The notes under the pieces: model-generated
What the model was told of the DNA's origin: nothing
What the model saw: the letters and a program-made list of their open reading frames with translations, nothing else
The model's database searches: none
Assembly (NCBI GenBank): GCA_016297645.1
Contig: JAEDGF010000051.1
Location: 1 to 13,415 of the forward strand
From: Clostridiaceae bacterium
GTDB lineage: Bacteria > Bacillota > Clostridia > Oscillospirales > Acutalibacteraceae
DNA length: 13,415 nt
Direction of reading: 5' to 3'
Shown: positions 5,894 through 13,352 of the stretch, in pieces
Numbering within the stretch: the first letter of the stretch is position 1
Layout of the letters: every line of letters starts with the position of its first letter
Made by a program: the position numbers and the translations under genes

Positions 5894-6889
5894 ATGAAAA
5901 AACTGATTGCGGTGCTTGCCGCCGCGCTTCTTCTTTTATCGTTCGCCGGATGCGGCACGAAGAAAGCCGTTTCGCCGCTGTCGGTAAACGGCACGCCGCT
6001 CGACGCCGGGATATTCACATATTATCTCGACAAGGCGTACTCCGACCCGACCGTAGGCGCGTCAAGAACGGACAAAATAACATACGCAACAAATATGTGC
6101 ATACGGTATGTTGCGCTCAACTCGACCTTTGCCATGCGCGGGCTGTCGCTCTCCCCGTCCGACAGCGTCAAATGCTCAGACGAAGCAAATTCGCTTTGGG
6201 CAATGTACCGCGACTACTACACCGCCCTCGGCGTTACGAAGGAAACCTTTGTAAAGCTCCGTCTAAGCGAAGCATACCGCGAAACACTGAGGCTCACGCT
6301 TTTCGACTCAAACGGCACTTCTCCCATTCCGGAGGAAGAATTGAAGGCGTATTTTGACGCGAACTACGCCGCTGTGAAGCTCATCCGCGGTTATCTTTTC
6401 ACGACCGATGTCTACGGAAACCGTACGGAATACACCGAGGACGAATTAAAACGCATAAAAGAGCGCTACGACCTCGCAGCGGAGCAGATAAACAAGGGGA
6501 CCGCGATAGACCTTATGTACTCCGTCCTCGCAGGCTCGGGCGAACAGGATGTTTCCGAGTCGTTAAAAACGGAAGTGGTGACGGACGGCTCGTCTTACTA
6601 CCCCAAGGGGTTTTACGACTCCGTGCGCTCCGTCGAAAAGGGCAAGGCGGCGGTTTTCGTGTTTGACGATTATATTTATCTCGTCTACCGAGCCGACACG
6701 CTTGCCGACACCGCGCTTTACAAGAAACACCGCGCCGACTGTCTTACGGCGGTGAGCGAAAAGCCGCTCATGGACGAAATAGACCTCATGTGCAACGCCT
6801 ATACCTCCGTCAGGAACACCGCAATAGCGGAAAAATGCTGCGAAACAGCAGAAAGGGTGCGTAAAAATGCCGTCAGTAATTCTCAATGA
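5894..6889 (+). CDS. Lipoprotein resembling the SurA/PrsA chaperone N-terminal domain
   Basis: A 331-residue secreted lipoprotein. Residues 1-20 are a lipoprotein signal: MKK, a run of Leu/Ala, then the lipobox SFAGC with Cys20. The mature part starts with a short linker and a segment (about 28-150) with the pattern of the SurA/PrsA N-terminal helical domain: SVNGTPLDAGIFTYYLD, paired helices, LGVTKETFVKLRLSEAYRE and EEELKAYFDANYAAVKL. The parvulin prolyl isomerase domain that should follow is not recognisable; about 165-245 (LIRGYLFTT through INKGTAIDLMY) keeps only its outline. It may be a chaperone-like protein without isomerase activity. It has 8 nt to the upstream esterase, a weak ribosome binding site, and its last 23 nt overlap the nitroreductase gene. 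Confidence 0.82.
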   Translation: MKKLIAVLAAALLLLSFAGCGTKKAVSPLSVNGTPLDAGIFTYYLDKAYSDPTVGASRTDKITYATNMCIRYVALNSTFAMRGLSLSPSDSVKCSDEANSLWAMYRDYYTALGVTKETFVKLRLSEAYRETLRLTLFDSNGTSPIPEEELKAYFDANYAAVKLIRGYLFTTDVYGNRTEYTEDELKRIKERYDLAAEQINKGTAIDLMYSVLAGSGEQDVSESLKTEVVTDGSSYYPKGFYDSVRSVEKGKAAVFVFDDYIYLVYRADTLADTALYKKHRADCLTAVSEKPLMDEIDLMCNAYTSVRNTAIAEKCCETAERVRKNAVSNSQ

Positions 6890-7421
6890 AGTAACAAAAG
6901 CAATTCTCGAACGCCGCACGGTAAGGAGCTTCACGGATGAACCCCTCTCTCCCGACGAGATTCAGACTCTCCTCGACTGCGCCATGTGGGCGCCGAGCGG
7001 CAGAAACTCGCAAAGCTGCTTCGTCCGCGTGATAACGGACAAGTCCGCCCTCGACAGGCTGAACTTTGATTTCAAGAACACCGTCGGGTGGGACACACCT
7101 GCCTACACCCGCTGGGACATAAACCCCGTGTATCAGACGGCGCCGGCGCTTTTCCTCATCTTTGCCGACTGTCCCGACCCTCTCAACGGCGGCATAATGG
7201 CTGAAAATATCTGCATAGCCGCACAGGGCATGGGGCTTAACTCCTGCATGATAGGCTCTGTCGGGGCGCTGTTCGACTGCGAATCGGGTGCCAAGTGGAA
7301 AAAGCTGCTCAAAGTACCCGAGGAGTGTCCGTTTATCGTTTCCGTTGCAGTCGGACACGGGAACGAAACGCCCGAACCGAAGGAGCGCAAGCCCGAAAGA
7401 TTTTATGAGGTGAAATTATGA
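6867..7421 (+). CDS. Nitroreductase-family FMN-dependent oxidoreductase
   Basis: A 184-residue flavoenzyme of the nitroreductase superfamily, probably a cytoplasmic homodimer reducing an unknown acceptor with NAD(P)H. The FMN-phosphate motif ERRTVRSF is at 15-22, APSGRNSQ at 42-49, and GMGLNSCMIGSV forms the second FMN-binding segment. Length fits the short subgroup. The ATG at 6867 has AAAGGG (6852-6857) upstream and lies inside the preceding gene, overlapping it by 23 nt. Its TGA overlaps the ATG of the second phosphoesterase by 4 nt, so translation of the three is coupled. The physiological substrate is not evident; nitro-aromatic reduction is only the family name. Confidence 0.9.
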   Translation: MPSVILNEVTKAILERRTVRSFTDEPLSPDEIQTLLDCAMWAPSGRNSQSCFVRVITDKSALDRLNFDFKNTVGWDTPAYTRWDINPVYQTAPALFLIFADCPDPLNGGIMAENICIAAQGMGLNSCMIGSVGALFDCESGAKWKKLLKVPEECPFIVSVAVGHGNETPEPKERKPERFYEVKL

Positions 7422-8773
7422 ACCCCTTTAAGATGTTCGTTATAACCGATACTCACTATTTCGCGTCCTCGCTCGGCTGCCGCGGCGAGGAATACGACAG
7501 CTTTATGCAGTTTGAACAGAAGTGCTTTGCCGAAACCGAAGCGATAAACAAGGCGGCTTTTAAATGGCTCGGCGAAAGCGATGACGCCGACACCGTGCTT
7601 ATCGCAGGCGATCTCAGCTTTAACGGAGAAAAGCAGAGCCACAAAGAATTTTCAGAGCTTCTCAAAAAACTCAAAGAAAGCGGCAAGCGCATATTCGTGA
7701 TTACCGCCGGACACGACTTCAACGACGCTCCCTTTGCCTTTGACGAAACGGGCAGGCTCACTCCCGAGGGAACAAAAAGAGAAGAGCTTTTCGATATGTA
7801 CTACGACTACGGCTTTTCGGACGCGATAGCGGTCGACCGCGAGAGCCTTTCGTATGTAGCGCAGCTGACGGACGGAATACGCCTGCTCGCCCTTAATAAC
7901 GACGGCAACTACGCCGTGGGAAAAACATACCCGGCGCGTCAGATCGAGTGGATACTCCGTCAGACGAAAAAAGCGCGCGAGGACGGACAGATGATGATAG
8001 CGATGAACCATTATCCGCTCATTCCCGGTTCGCCCGTTCTCGGACTGATAGACGACGCCGTGATGAAAAACGCCGAGAGCATAACCGGACTTCTGGCGGA
8101 CGAGGGCGTTCACCTCTGCTTTTCCGGGCATATGCACAACCAGAGCGTAAAGCTGAGAATAAGCGAAAAAAACAACCGCTTTTGGGATGTCTGCACGGGT
8201 TCGCTCATAGGCTGCCCGGCTTCGATGCGTCTTGTGACAATAAACTCCCCGAGCGATGTTGAGATAAAAACACTGCCTGTCCCGCCCTTCGAGTGGGATT
8301 TCGGCGGACTTACACAAGAGGAATATTTGCAGCGCCAGTTCGACATGATGATAAATACATACCTCGACTGTCTTGCGGACGACCCCGAGAAGCTGTGCGG
8401 AAAACTCGGGATAGCCCCCTCCCCCGCAATCACGGCGGTCATGAAAAAGCTCGGTTCGGCCCTGAACAGCGCTTCCGTGGGTGCGGTGTGCAGGCTTTTC
8501 TGCACCAAGTGTCCGAAAGAGATAAAAAACGCGCCCGTCAGACCTCTTATTACGGCAATCGTGCGGAATATCTTCGTCGGTGACGCTCCTTTTGTACGCG
8601 GCACGGCGGAATATGAGGCGATAATGGGCGTTTTCGATAAAATTCATCCTTTTTTGCGAATTTTCGAGAAAAAAATCGGTGCAAATAAGACTGCATTCGA
8701 CATGCGAAATATGATAAAATCCACCATAGGAAACACGGGAGTGTCCGATTATAATTGCAGACTGAAACTATAA
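7418..8773 (+). CDS. Calcineurin-like metallophosphoesterase (copy 2)
   Basis: A 451-residue paralogue of the gene at 3373-4791. Metal-site motifs are D11-x-H13 (ITDTH), GD65LSFNGE, H99-D100 in ITAGHD, NHYPLIPG and GHMH. As in the other copy, the Asn of GNH[D/E] is missing, here replaced by Gly. The segment after D11 (LGCRGEEYD, QKCFAE, AAF) lines up residue for residue with copy 1 (LGVSGRAYD, QKCLAE, AAF). A helical C-terminal region follows (about 290-451), with several Cys (for example CRLFCTKC). Last gene of the rightward operon, starting by a 4-nt overlap with the nitroreductase stop; no signal peptide. Substrate unknown, probably a small phosphoester or phosphodiester. Confidence 0.88.
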   Translation: MNPFKMFVITDTHYFASSLGCRGEEYDSFMQFEQKCFAETEAINKAAFKWLGESDDADTVLIAGDLSFNGEKQSHKEFSELLKKLKESGKRIFVITAGHDFNDAPFAFDETGRLTPEGTKREELFDMYYDYGFSDAIAVDRESLSYVAQLTDGIRLLALNNDGNYAVGKTYPARQIEWILRQTKKAREDGQMMIAMNHYPLIPGSPVLGLIDDAVMKNAESITGLLADEGVHLCFSGHMHNQSVKLRISEKNNRFWDVCTGSLIGCPASMRLVTINSPSDVEIKTLPVPPFEWDFGGLTQEEYLQRQFDMMINTYLDCLADDPEKLCGKLGIAPSPAITAVMKKLGSALNSASVGAVCRLFCTKCPKEIKNAPVRPLITAIVRNIFVGDAPFVRGTAEYEAIMGVFDKIHPFLRIFEKKIGANKTAFDMRNMIKSTIGNTGVSDYNCRLKL

Positions 8774-8898
8774 CAATTGAGGATGGAAAAAAGCCCGGAC
8801 CGCGAAAAGCAATTCGGACAGAAAAGCGGCAGTAAAGCTCTCTTTTCCGCTATGAATCAACCTCACCCCCGGAGTACACTTGTACGCCTTCGGGCAAG

Positions 8899-8928
8899 CC
8901 TTAACCGCCGCAGGAGCAGCGTTTAAGG
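8899..8928 (+). other. Stem-loop before the operon terminator
   Basis: CCTTAACCGC (8899-8908) and GCGTTTAAGG (8919-8928) form a 10-bp stem with one mismatch and a 10-nt loop. It has no T tract. It directly abuts the terminator hairpin, sharing G8928, and may stabilise the 3' end of the operon mRNA. Confidence 0.5.
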
Positions 8929-8955
8929 TTCGGTTGTCCATTCCGAACATTTTTT
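8928..8955 (+). terminator. Rho-independent terminator of the esterase-phosphoesterase operon
   Basis: GTTCGG (8928-8933) pairs perfectly with CCGAAC (8943-8948) across a 9-nt loop and is followed by A and six T (8950-8955). It lies about 155 nt after the last stop codon of the operon, and suggests that the CotH-like gene is transcribed separately. Confidence 0.65.
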
Positions 8956-9149
8956 CTATCCCCAACAACGGCAGAATAAAAAAGCCCCGTCTGAAAAAAA
9001 GATAAGATACTCCGCCGACGGTATGCCCTTGCCGTTTCGCTGAAAACTCTTCCTCCAAAGAAATCTGACGAAGCTCTGACGAGAGAAAAAATTTCGAAAA
9101 CACACAGCGGACACGGCAATCTCGGACTGAGTCCGAAAAGAGAGGTACA

Positions 9150-11129
9150 ATGAAAAAACAAAGGTCAAAAAAGAAAACAATCGCAGCCGTCGTTGCGGCA
9201 GTTGTCGTTACGGCGGCGGCTGTTTTCGCCTTTGCTTTTCGTCGGCAGATATATGAAAAATACTTTGCTCCCGAGCTTCCTCTGACGATTACCGGGTCGC
9301 CCGTTGATGTCACCGTAGAAAGCGGTTACCCTGCCGTTTTCACCGTGAAAGCACAGGGCAACGGGCTTACCTATTCATGGGAAAGCATTTCCGCGGACGG
9401 CTCGTCTGCAAAAATCAAGGGAAAGATAGGCGATACCTTGTCCCTTGTTACGGATATGTCGATGAACGGCAAGCGCCTGCGCTGCACCGTGACCGACAGA
9501 AACGGAGCGTCAAAGATCTCCGAAAGCGCGCTTCTCACCGTATCGAAGGATCACACCTACGGTGAAATGCTCGAAACAAAAGAAAACACCTGCCTTGACG
9601 AGGGCGAAGCGACCTATGTCTGCACCTCGTGCGGCGCAAAGAAAACGGAAGCTCTTCCGGCAAAGGGTCATTCGTTTGACGAGAGCGTTTCCTACACCGG
9701 CAAGCGGCGTTTCGTGTGCCGTGTGTGCGCGTATTCGTTTGAAACGGATGCAGCCGACAAAGCGCCGCTCGATACGGCTCTTGCCAAAATACCCGAGTAT
9801 GTGGGCGTTTACTACGAAGGCTCGGCAGCAAAAACGCTTCTCTCGATAAGAGAAAAGCTGAACACCTCCGTTTACGGCGTAAAAAACTACGACCTGCTGT
9901 CGCAAAAAGAGTCTGACGATTACGCCAAGCGTATAGAACAGGCGCTCGGGCAGCTTGAACTGAAAAAAACGGACGGCAAGAATATCTACATCACCGCCCC
10001 GGAAAACGGGAGCGCTTATATTTCGGCTGTCAGCGGAAAAACAGTTGAAGCGGAAAACGCCGAAGCAACGCTCACATCAGCCGGCTTCTACACAAAAACG
10101 GAAAAAGACGCGTACTATCTCACTCTGCCGGAGGGAAAAAGCCTGTTTTCGCTTTCCGGCAGGGAGCTTCTCTTGCTGTCGGGCGCACAAGACCCGACGC
10201 TCATGCGCACGCCGCTTGTGTACAACGCCGCGTCACGGCTCGGAATAGACGAAGCTCCCGATTACAGCATTGCCGAGGTCTACCTCAACGGCAAATATCT
10301 CGGAGCTTATGTCGTTCGCGAAGCACCCGGGAAAAACGCATCGGACGCAGAGAAGCTGCAAGAGGAGATTATCGCGCTTTTCTCCTCCGGTAAAAGCTAC
10401 GACGAAATAAAAAAGCGTGTCGACACCGCACGCTTTGCAAGATATGTTATTCTCTACTGCCTTTTCGGCTTTCACGACAGCATTTCAACGGCAAATCTTC
10501 TGTACGAACAGGACGGACTTATAAGCGTTCACCTGCCCGTCATGTGCGACGGCGTGCTGAGCAACAATAAGAGTCAGCCGTTTGTTACGGAGCTTGAAGC
10601 GAACGCCGTTACCGCATCGCTTATACACAACGGCGATTTTGTAAACGAAGTGCGCCTTGTCTACGGACAGTGTTCGGAGAAACTCCTCAACCTGTGTACG
10701 GCACAGGATGAGGTGGAAATCGAACTGAACGAAAATGCGCCGGCAAGCAGCTTTGCCGCAAGCACGCCGGAGGAAAGCACCGAAGAAGCAACAAAAACGG
10801 CAGAAAACGCAGCGTCCGCCGAAGAAACCGACGGCGAAGAAAAAACCGCCTCCGGCGGCGGCACCGAAAGCGGAAGCTCCGCTCTTACAAGCGGTGCGGA
10901 GAACACCTCCGCAGGCGAAAACGGAGAAAGCGTTTCCGCAATTTCCGAGAACCTCTCGTCCTTCGGCAGACTCTATAAAAACTACGGAAGCGTTTTTGAA
11001 CGCAGCCTTACGGAGGGCGCGGTGACATATGACGACAGCTTCGGGACGATAACCCGACTTCCGTCTTTTCCGCAGAATGCCCTCGCACTCGCAAAAGCAC
11101 TGCTCAGCCGTCTTAACGCGGCAATCTGA
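9150..11129 (+). CDS. Membrane-anchored Ig-like/Cys-ribbon/degenerate CotH-like protein
   Basis: A 659-residue surface protein. A Lys-rich start is followed by one membrane helix (about 11-30) without a clear cleavage site, so the rest is probably outside and N-terminally anchored. Residues 45-131 look like a bacterial Ig-like domain (TYSWES, LRCTVTD). Residues 133-194 carry a ribbon with C148, C158, C161, C190 and C193, in the pattern H-x-Y...C...G-x-x-x-YVCTSCG...GH seen in many clostridial surface proteins. Residues about 278-520 resemble CotH: LFSLSGRELLLLSGAQDPTL, LVYNAASRLG, VYLNGKYLGAYVVRE, and D443...N449. The GRGNSTW motif is absent, and the WDxD motif is reduced to MCDG (465-468), so kinase activity is doubtful. 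Residues 532-600 are a disordered Ser/Thr/Glu/Ala-rich insert. The ribosome binding site is AGAGG (9141-9145). Confidence 0.82.
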   Translation: MKKQRSKKKTIAAVVAAVVVTAAAVFAFAFRRQIYEKYFAPELPLTITGSPVDVTVESGYPAVFTVKAQGNGLTYSWESISADGSSAKIKGKIGDTLSLVTDMSMNGKRLRCTVTDRNGASKISESALLTVSKDHTYGEMLETKENTCLDEGEATYVCTSCGAKKTEALPAKGHSFDESVSYTGKRRFVCRVCAYSFETDAADKAPLDTALAKIPEYVGVYYEGSAAKTLLSIREKLNTSVYGVKNYDLLSQKESDDYAKRIEQALGQLELKKTDGKNIYITAPENGSAYISAVSGKTVEAENAEATLTSAGFYTKTEKDAYYLTLPEGKSLFSLSGRELLLLSGAQDPTLMRTPLVYNAASRLGIDEAPDYSIAEVYLNGKYLGAYVVREAPGKNASDAEKLQEEIIALFSSGKSYDEIKKRVDTARFARYVILYCLFGFHDSISTANLLYEQDGLISVHLPVMCDGVLSNNKSQPFVTELEANAVTASLIHNGDFVNEVRLVYGQCSEKLLNLCTAQDEVEIELNENAPASSFAASTPEESTEEATKTAENAASAEETDGEEKTASGGGTESGSSALTSGAENTSAGENGESVSAISENLSSFGRLYKNYGSVFERSLTEGAVTYDDSFGTITRLPSFPQNALALAKALLSRLNAAI

Positions 11130-11175
11130 CAAGCCGAACATCGTCTTTAAATGCGAAGGACATATTCTTTTCGGG

Positions 11176-11205
11176 GCGTTGCAGTGTTTTCAAAACACGA
11201 AACGC
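11176..11205. other. Hairpin between convergent genes (first)
   Basis: GCGTT (11176-11180) pairs with AACGC (11201-11205), and inside GTGTT (11184-11188) pairs with AACAC (11194-11198), separated by small internal loops (GCA/GA). It has no T tract on either side, so it is not a standard terminator, but its position 3' of both convergent genes suits an mRNA 3'-end structure. Confidence 0.45.
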
Positions 11206-11239
11206 ACATTAAATCAAACGGTAAACGCGTATCACACCG

Positions 11240-11254
11240 TACACGCGCCGTGTA
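11240..11254. other. Hairpin between convergent genes (second)
   Basis: TACACG (11240-11245) and CGTGTA (11249-11254) form a perfect 6-bp stem with a CGC loop, followed on the plus strand by TTTACT. It could be a weak terminator for the CotH-like gene. The rest of 11130-11388 holds no gene that I can support. Confidence 0.4.
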
Positions 11255-11388
11255 TTTACTCCGCGCCAAGCACTATCCTCAATGCCGATGTGCATCCGTT
11301 TCGAAATGAACAGCGCCTCTAAACGCGAACCGTACGGACAGCCAACTCGGTTCAACACCGAACGGCGCATCCGAATGCGAAATAAAAA

Positions 11389-12408
11389 TCACATCTCGAT
11401 AATTATCTTTCCGGCGCTGCGCTTTTTCGCGTCGGAGAGTATCCCGGGCAGCTCAGAGAGCTGCTCTTTTTTGTATATCATGGACGAAACATCGAGCTTA
11501 CCGCTCTCCAAAAGCGCTATCGCCGCCGGGAAGGTGTACGGATTTATGTAGGACGACCTGAGCGTTATTTCCTTTTTGAAAATTTCGAACGGCTTTACGG
11601 CTATTTGCGCGTCCGGCTTTGTAAGCCCGAACATCATGACGGTGGAGTATTTTCCGGCTATTTCTATCGCCTGTTCGATGGTCTGCGTTCTGCCGACGCA
11701 CTCTATTACCGCGTCTATCTGCTCAATGCCGTGTTTTTTCAGCGCCTCGGCGGTATTCTCGGAAACGGGGTCAATGACGATGTCCGCGCCGAGACTCAAA
11801 GCGAGCTTTCTCTTTTCCTCAACAGGCTCTATCGCTATCACCCTCGCAGCGCCCGAGAGCTTTGCAAGCTGCACCATCAAAAGACCTATCATTCCGCAAC
11901 CAATCACAGCCGCCGTATCGCCGCACTTGATATTGCACAGTTCAATTCCGTGCAGGCAGCACGAAACAGGCTCGGTCATAGCCGCTTCGGCGTAAGAAAG
12001 GCTGTCCGCCGTTTTGTACACCTGCGATGCCGGGACGGCGCAATACTCGGCGAAGCCGCCGTCAACGGTCGTTCCGATACCGACAATGGAGGTACAGAAA
12101 TGTCCTATCCCCCTGCGGCAGAATTCGCACGCGCCGCACAGCTTGTTGGGGTCGACACACACCTTGTCACCGGGCTTAACGGAGGTTACAAGAGCGCCCG
12201 TTTTTACCACTTCGCCCGCAAATTCGTGTCCGAGGACGGTGTTTGCCGGCGTGGGAGCCGCGCCCTCGTCGCCGCAGAAAATGTGCACATCCGTTCCGCA
12301 GATGCCGCAGGCATGAACGCGCACGAGAACTTCGTTTTCATTTATCTCGGGGATGCTCCGCTCCTCGACTCTCAAATCGTTTTTTCCGTAAAATACAGCT
12401 GCTTTCAT
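11389..12408 (-). CDS. Zinc-dependent sorbitol-dehydrogenase-like oxidoreductase (MDR family)
   Basis: A 339-residue cytoplasmic medium-chain dehydrogenase predicted to oxidise a polyol or secondary alcohol to the ketone with NAD+. Catalytic zinc ligands are Cys37 (CGICGTD), His61-Glu62 (GHEF) and Glu146 (TEP). Structural zinc is held by C91, C94, C97 and C105. The Rossmann motif is GCGMIG (170-175), and Glu194 at the end of the second strand favours NAD over NADP. Family resemblance is to sorbitol dehydrogenase and related threonine or butanediol dehydrogenases. The ATG at 12408 follows AAGGAG at about 9 nt. It lies 17 nt after the fructokinase stop, so the two are co-transcribed; oxidation of sorbitol to fructose followed by phosphorylation would make a complete short pathway (inference). 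Confidence 0.9.
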   Translation of the reverse strand: MKAAVFYGKNDLRVEERSIPEINENEVLVRVHACGICGTDVHIFCGDEGAAPTPANTVLGHEFAGEVVKTGALVTSVKPGDKVCVDPNKLCGACEFCRRGIGHFCTSIVGIGTTVDGGFAEYCAVPASQVYKTADSLSYAEAAMTEPVSCCLHGIELCNIKCGDTAAVIGCGMIGLLMVQLAKLSGAARVIAIEPVEEKRKLALSLGADIVIDPVSENTAEALKKHGIEQIDAVIECVGRTQTIEQAIEIAGKYSTVMMFGLTKPDAQIAVKPFEIFKKEITLRSSYINPYTFPAAIALLESGKLDVSSMIYKKEQLSELPGILSDAKKRSAGKIIIEM

Positions 12409-12425
12409 ATTTATCTTCTCCTTTT

Positions 12426-13352
12426 TTATTCGTTCGGTATGGACGCTATCGCGCCCCTTTTTTCGGTACTCTTACCGGCTATGTGAATCGCCTTTTTGAG
12501 GTACTCCGCCGCTTTTTCGGGCGTGATATCCGAGAGGGCGGTTTTGTTTTTTATCCACTCGCTTAAAAATGTACCGAAAAAGATATCGCCCGCACCGGTC
12601 GTATCAACCGTTTCGGCTTTCTCGGCAGGCATACGCAGATGCGCGTTTTTCATATAAAGCTCCGCGCCGTTGCCGCCGTCCGTGACGAGAATTATGCTTA
12701 TCCCGTAAGAAAGCGCCTTTTGTGCCGCCCGTTCGTCCGAGCCGCCGAACAGCATCTCCATCTCGTCCTTTGAGAGCTTCATGATATCGACCTTATCAAG
12801 ATGGAGCTTCATTTTCTCAACCGCCGTCCGACGGTCGCGCCACAGCGGCTCTCTGTAATTCGGGTCATAGGTGATAATGCACCCGGCACTTTTTGCGGCT
12901 TCGAGTGCGTAAGCGGTCGCGTCCGCCGCCGTTTCGGAAGTAAGTGACAGAGAACCGAAGTGGAAAACGGACGAATTTTTTATAATATCCGTGTTGACAT
13001 CGGCTCTTTCGAGAAAAACATCAGCGCCGAAATTGCGGTAAAAGCTGAAATCCCTGTCCCCGTTTTCATCAAGCGCGACAAACGCGAGAGTCGTGTTGTG
13101 GACGGGGTCGGTGACAAGTCCCTCGCCGCTTATCCCGGCACTCTTGACAACGCCGCGCAGAAACGAGCCGAACATATCGTCCCCCACCTTGCCGATAAAC
13201 GCCGCTTTGCCGCCGAACTTCGCGACGGAAGCGAGCAGATTCACGGGAGCGCCGCCGGCTTTTCGTGCAAAAAGAAGATCACCGGACGCGTCCGCCCCGG
13301 CAGGCGTAAAATCAATGAGAATTTCACCGAGTGCGGTAATATCATATTTCAC
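12426..13352 (-). CDS. PfkB-family sugar kinase, probable fructokinase
   Basis: A 308-residue ribokinase-fold kinase predicted to phosphorylate fructose to fructose-6-phosphate with ATP. Visible are GEILIDF (9-15), the substrate-site segment KAGGAPVN (31-38) of PfkB signature 1, DPNYREPLW (a pattern common in bacterial fructokinases), and signature 2 DTTGAGD (250-256) with catalytic Asp256. Length is typical. The start is GTG 13352: AGGAGG (13361-13366) precedes it by 8 nt, an in-frame TAG (13356-13358) rules out a longer protein, and the nearby ATG at 13345 is out of frame. The start overlaps the end of the upstream gene by 11 nt. Fructokinase is preferred over 2-keto-3-deoxygluconate or ribose kinase because of the DPNYREPLW segment and the neighbouring dehydrogenase. 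Confidence 0.9.
   Translation of the reverse strand: MKYDITALGEILIDFTPAGADASGDLLFARKAGGAPVNLLASVAKFGGKAAFIGKVGDDMFGSFLRGVVKSAGISGEGLVTDPVHNTTLAFVALDENGDRDFSFYRNFGADVFLERADVNTDIIKNSSVFHFGSLSLTSETAADATAYALEAAKSAGCIITYDPNYREPLWRDRRTAVEKMKLHLDKVDIMKLSKDEMEMLFGGSDERAAQKALSYGISIILVTDGGNGAELYMKNAHLRMPAEKAETVDTTGAGDIFFGTFLSEWIKNKTALSDITPEKAAEYLKKAIHIAGKSTEKRGAIASIPNE

Larger units (their letters stand above)
8774..9149. other. Intergenic region between phosphoesterase and CotH-like gene
   Basis: About 375 nt without a convincing gene. A 47-codon rightward frame (8783-8926) and a leftward frame open throughout exist, but neither has a good ribosome binding site or a recognisable sequence. The region contains two adjacent hairpins (8899-8928 and 8928-8955), the second with a T tract. 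A small dyad CGGAC/GTCCG (9123-9135) lies 15 nt before the CotH-like start codon. I see no clear promoter for the following gene. Confidence 0.45.

Noticed and set aside
8783..8926. Rightward 47-codon frame after the second phosphoesterase
   Set aside because: GAGG directly abuts the ATG with no spacer, the C-terminus is Arg-rich, and its 3' end lies inside a stem-loop; no protein-like pattern.
8768..9313. Leftward 181-codon frame across the spacer before the CotH-like gene
   Set aside because: It is antisense to the CotH-like start, Phe-rich, with no family resemblance and no good ribosome binding site.
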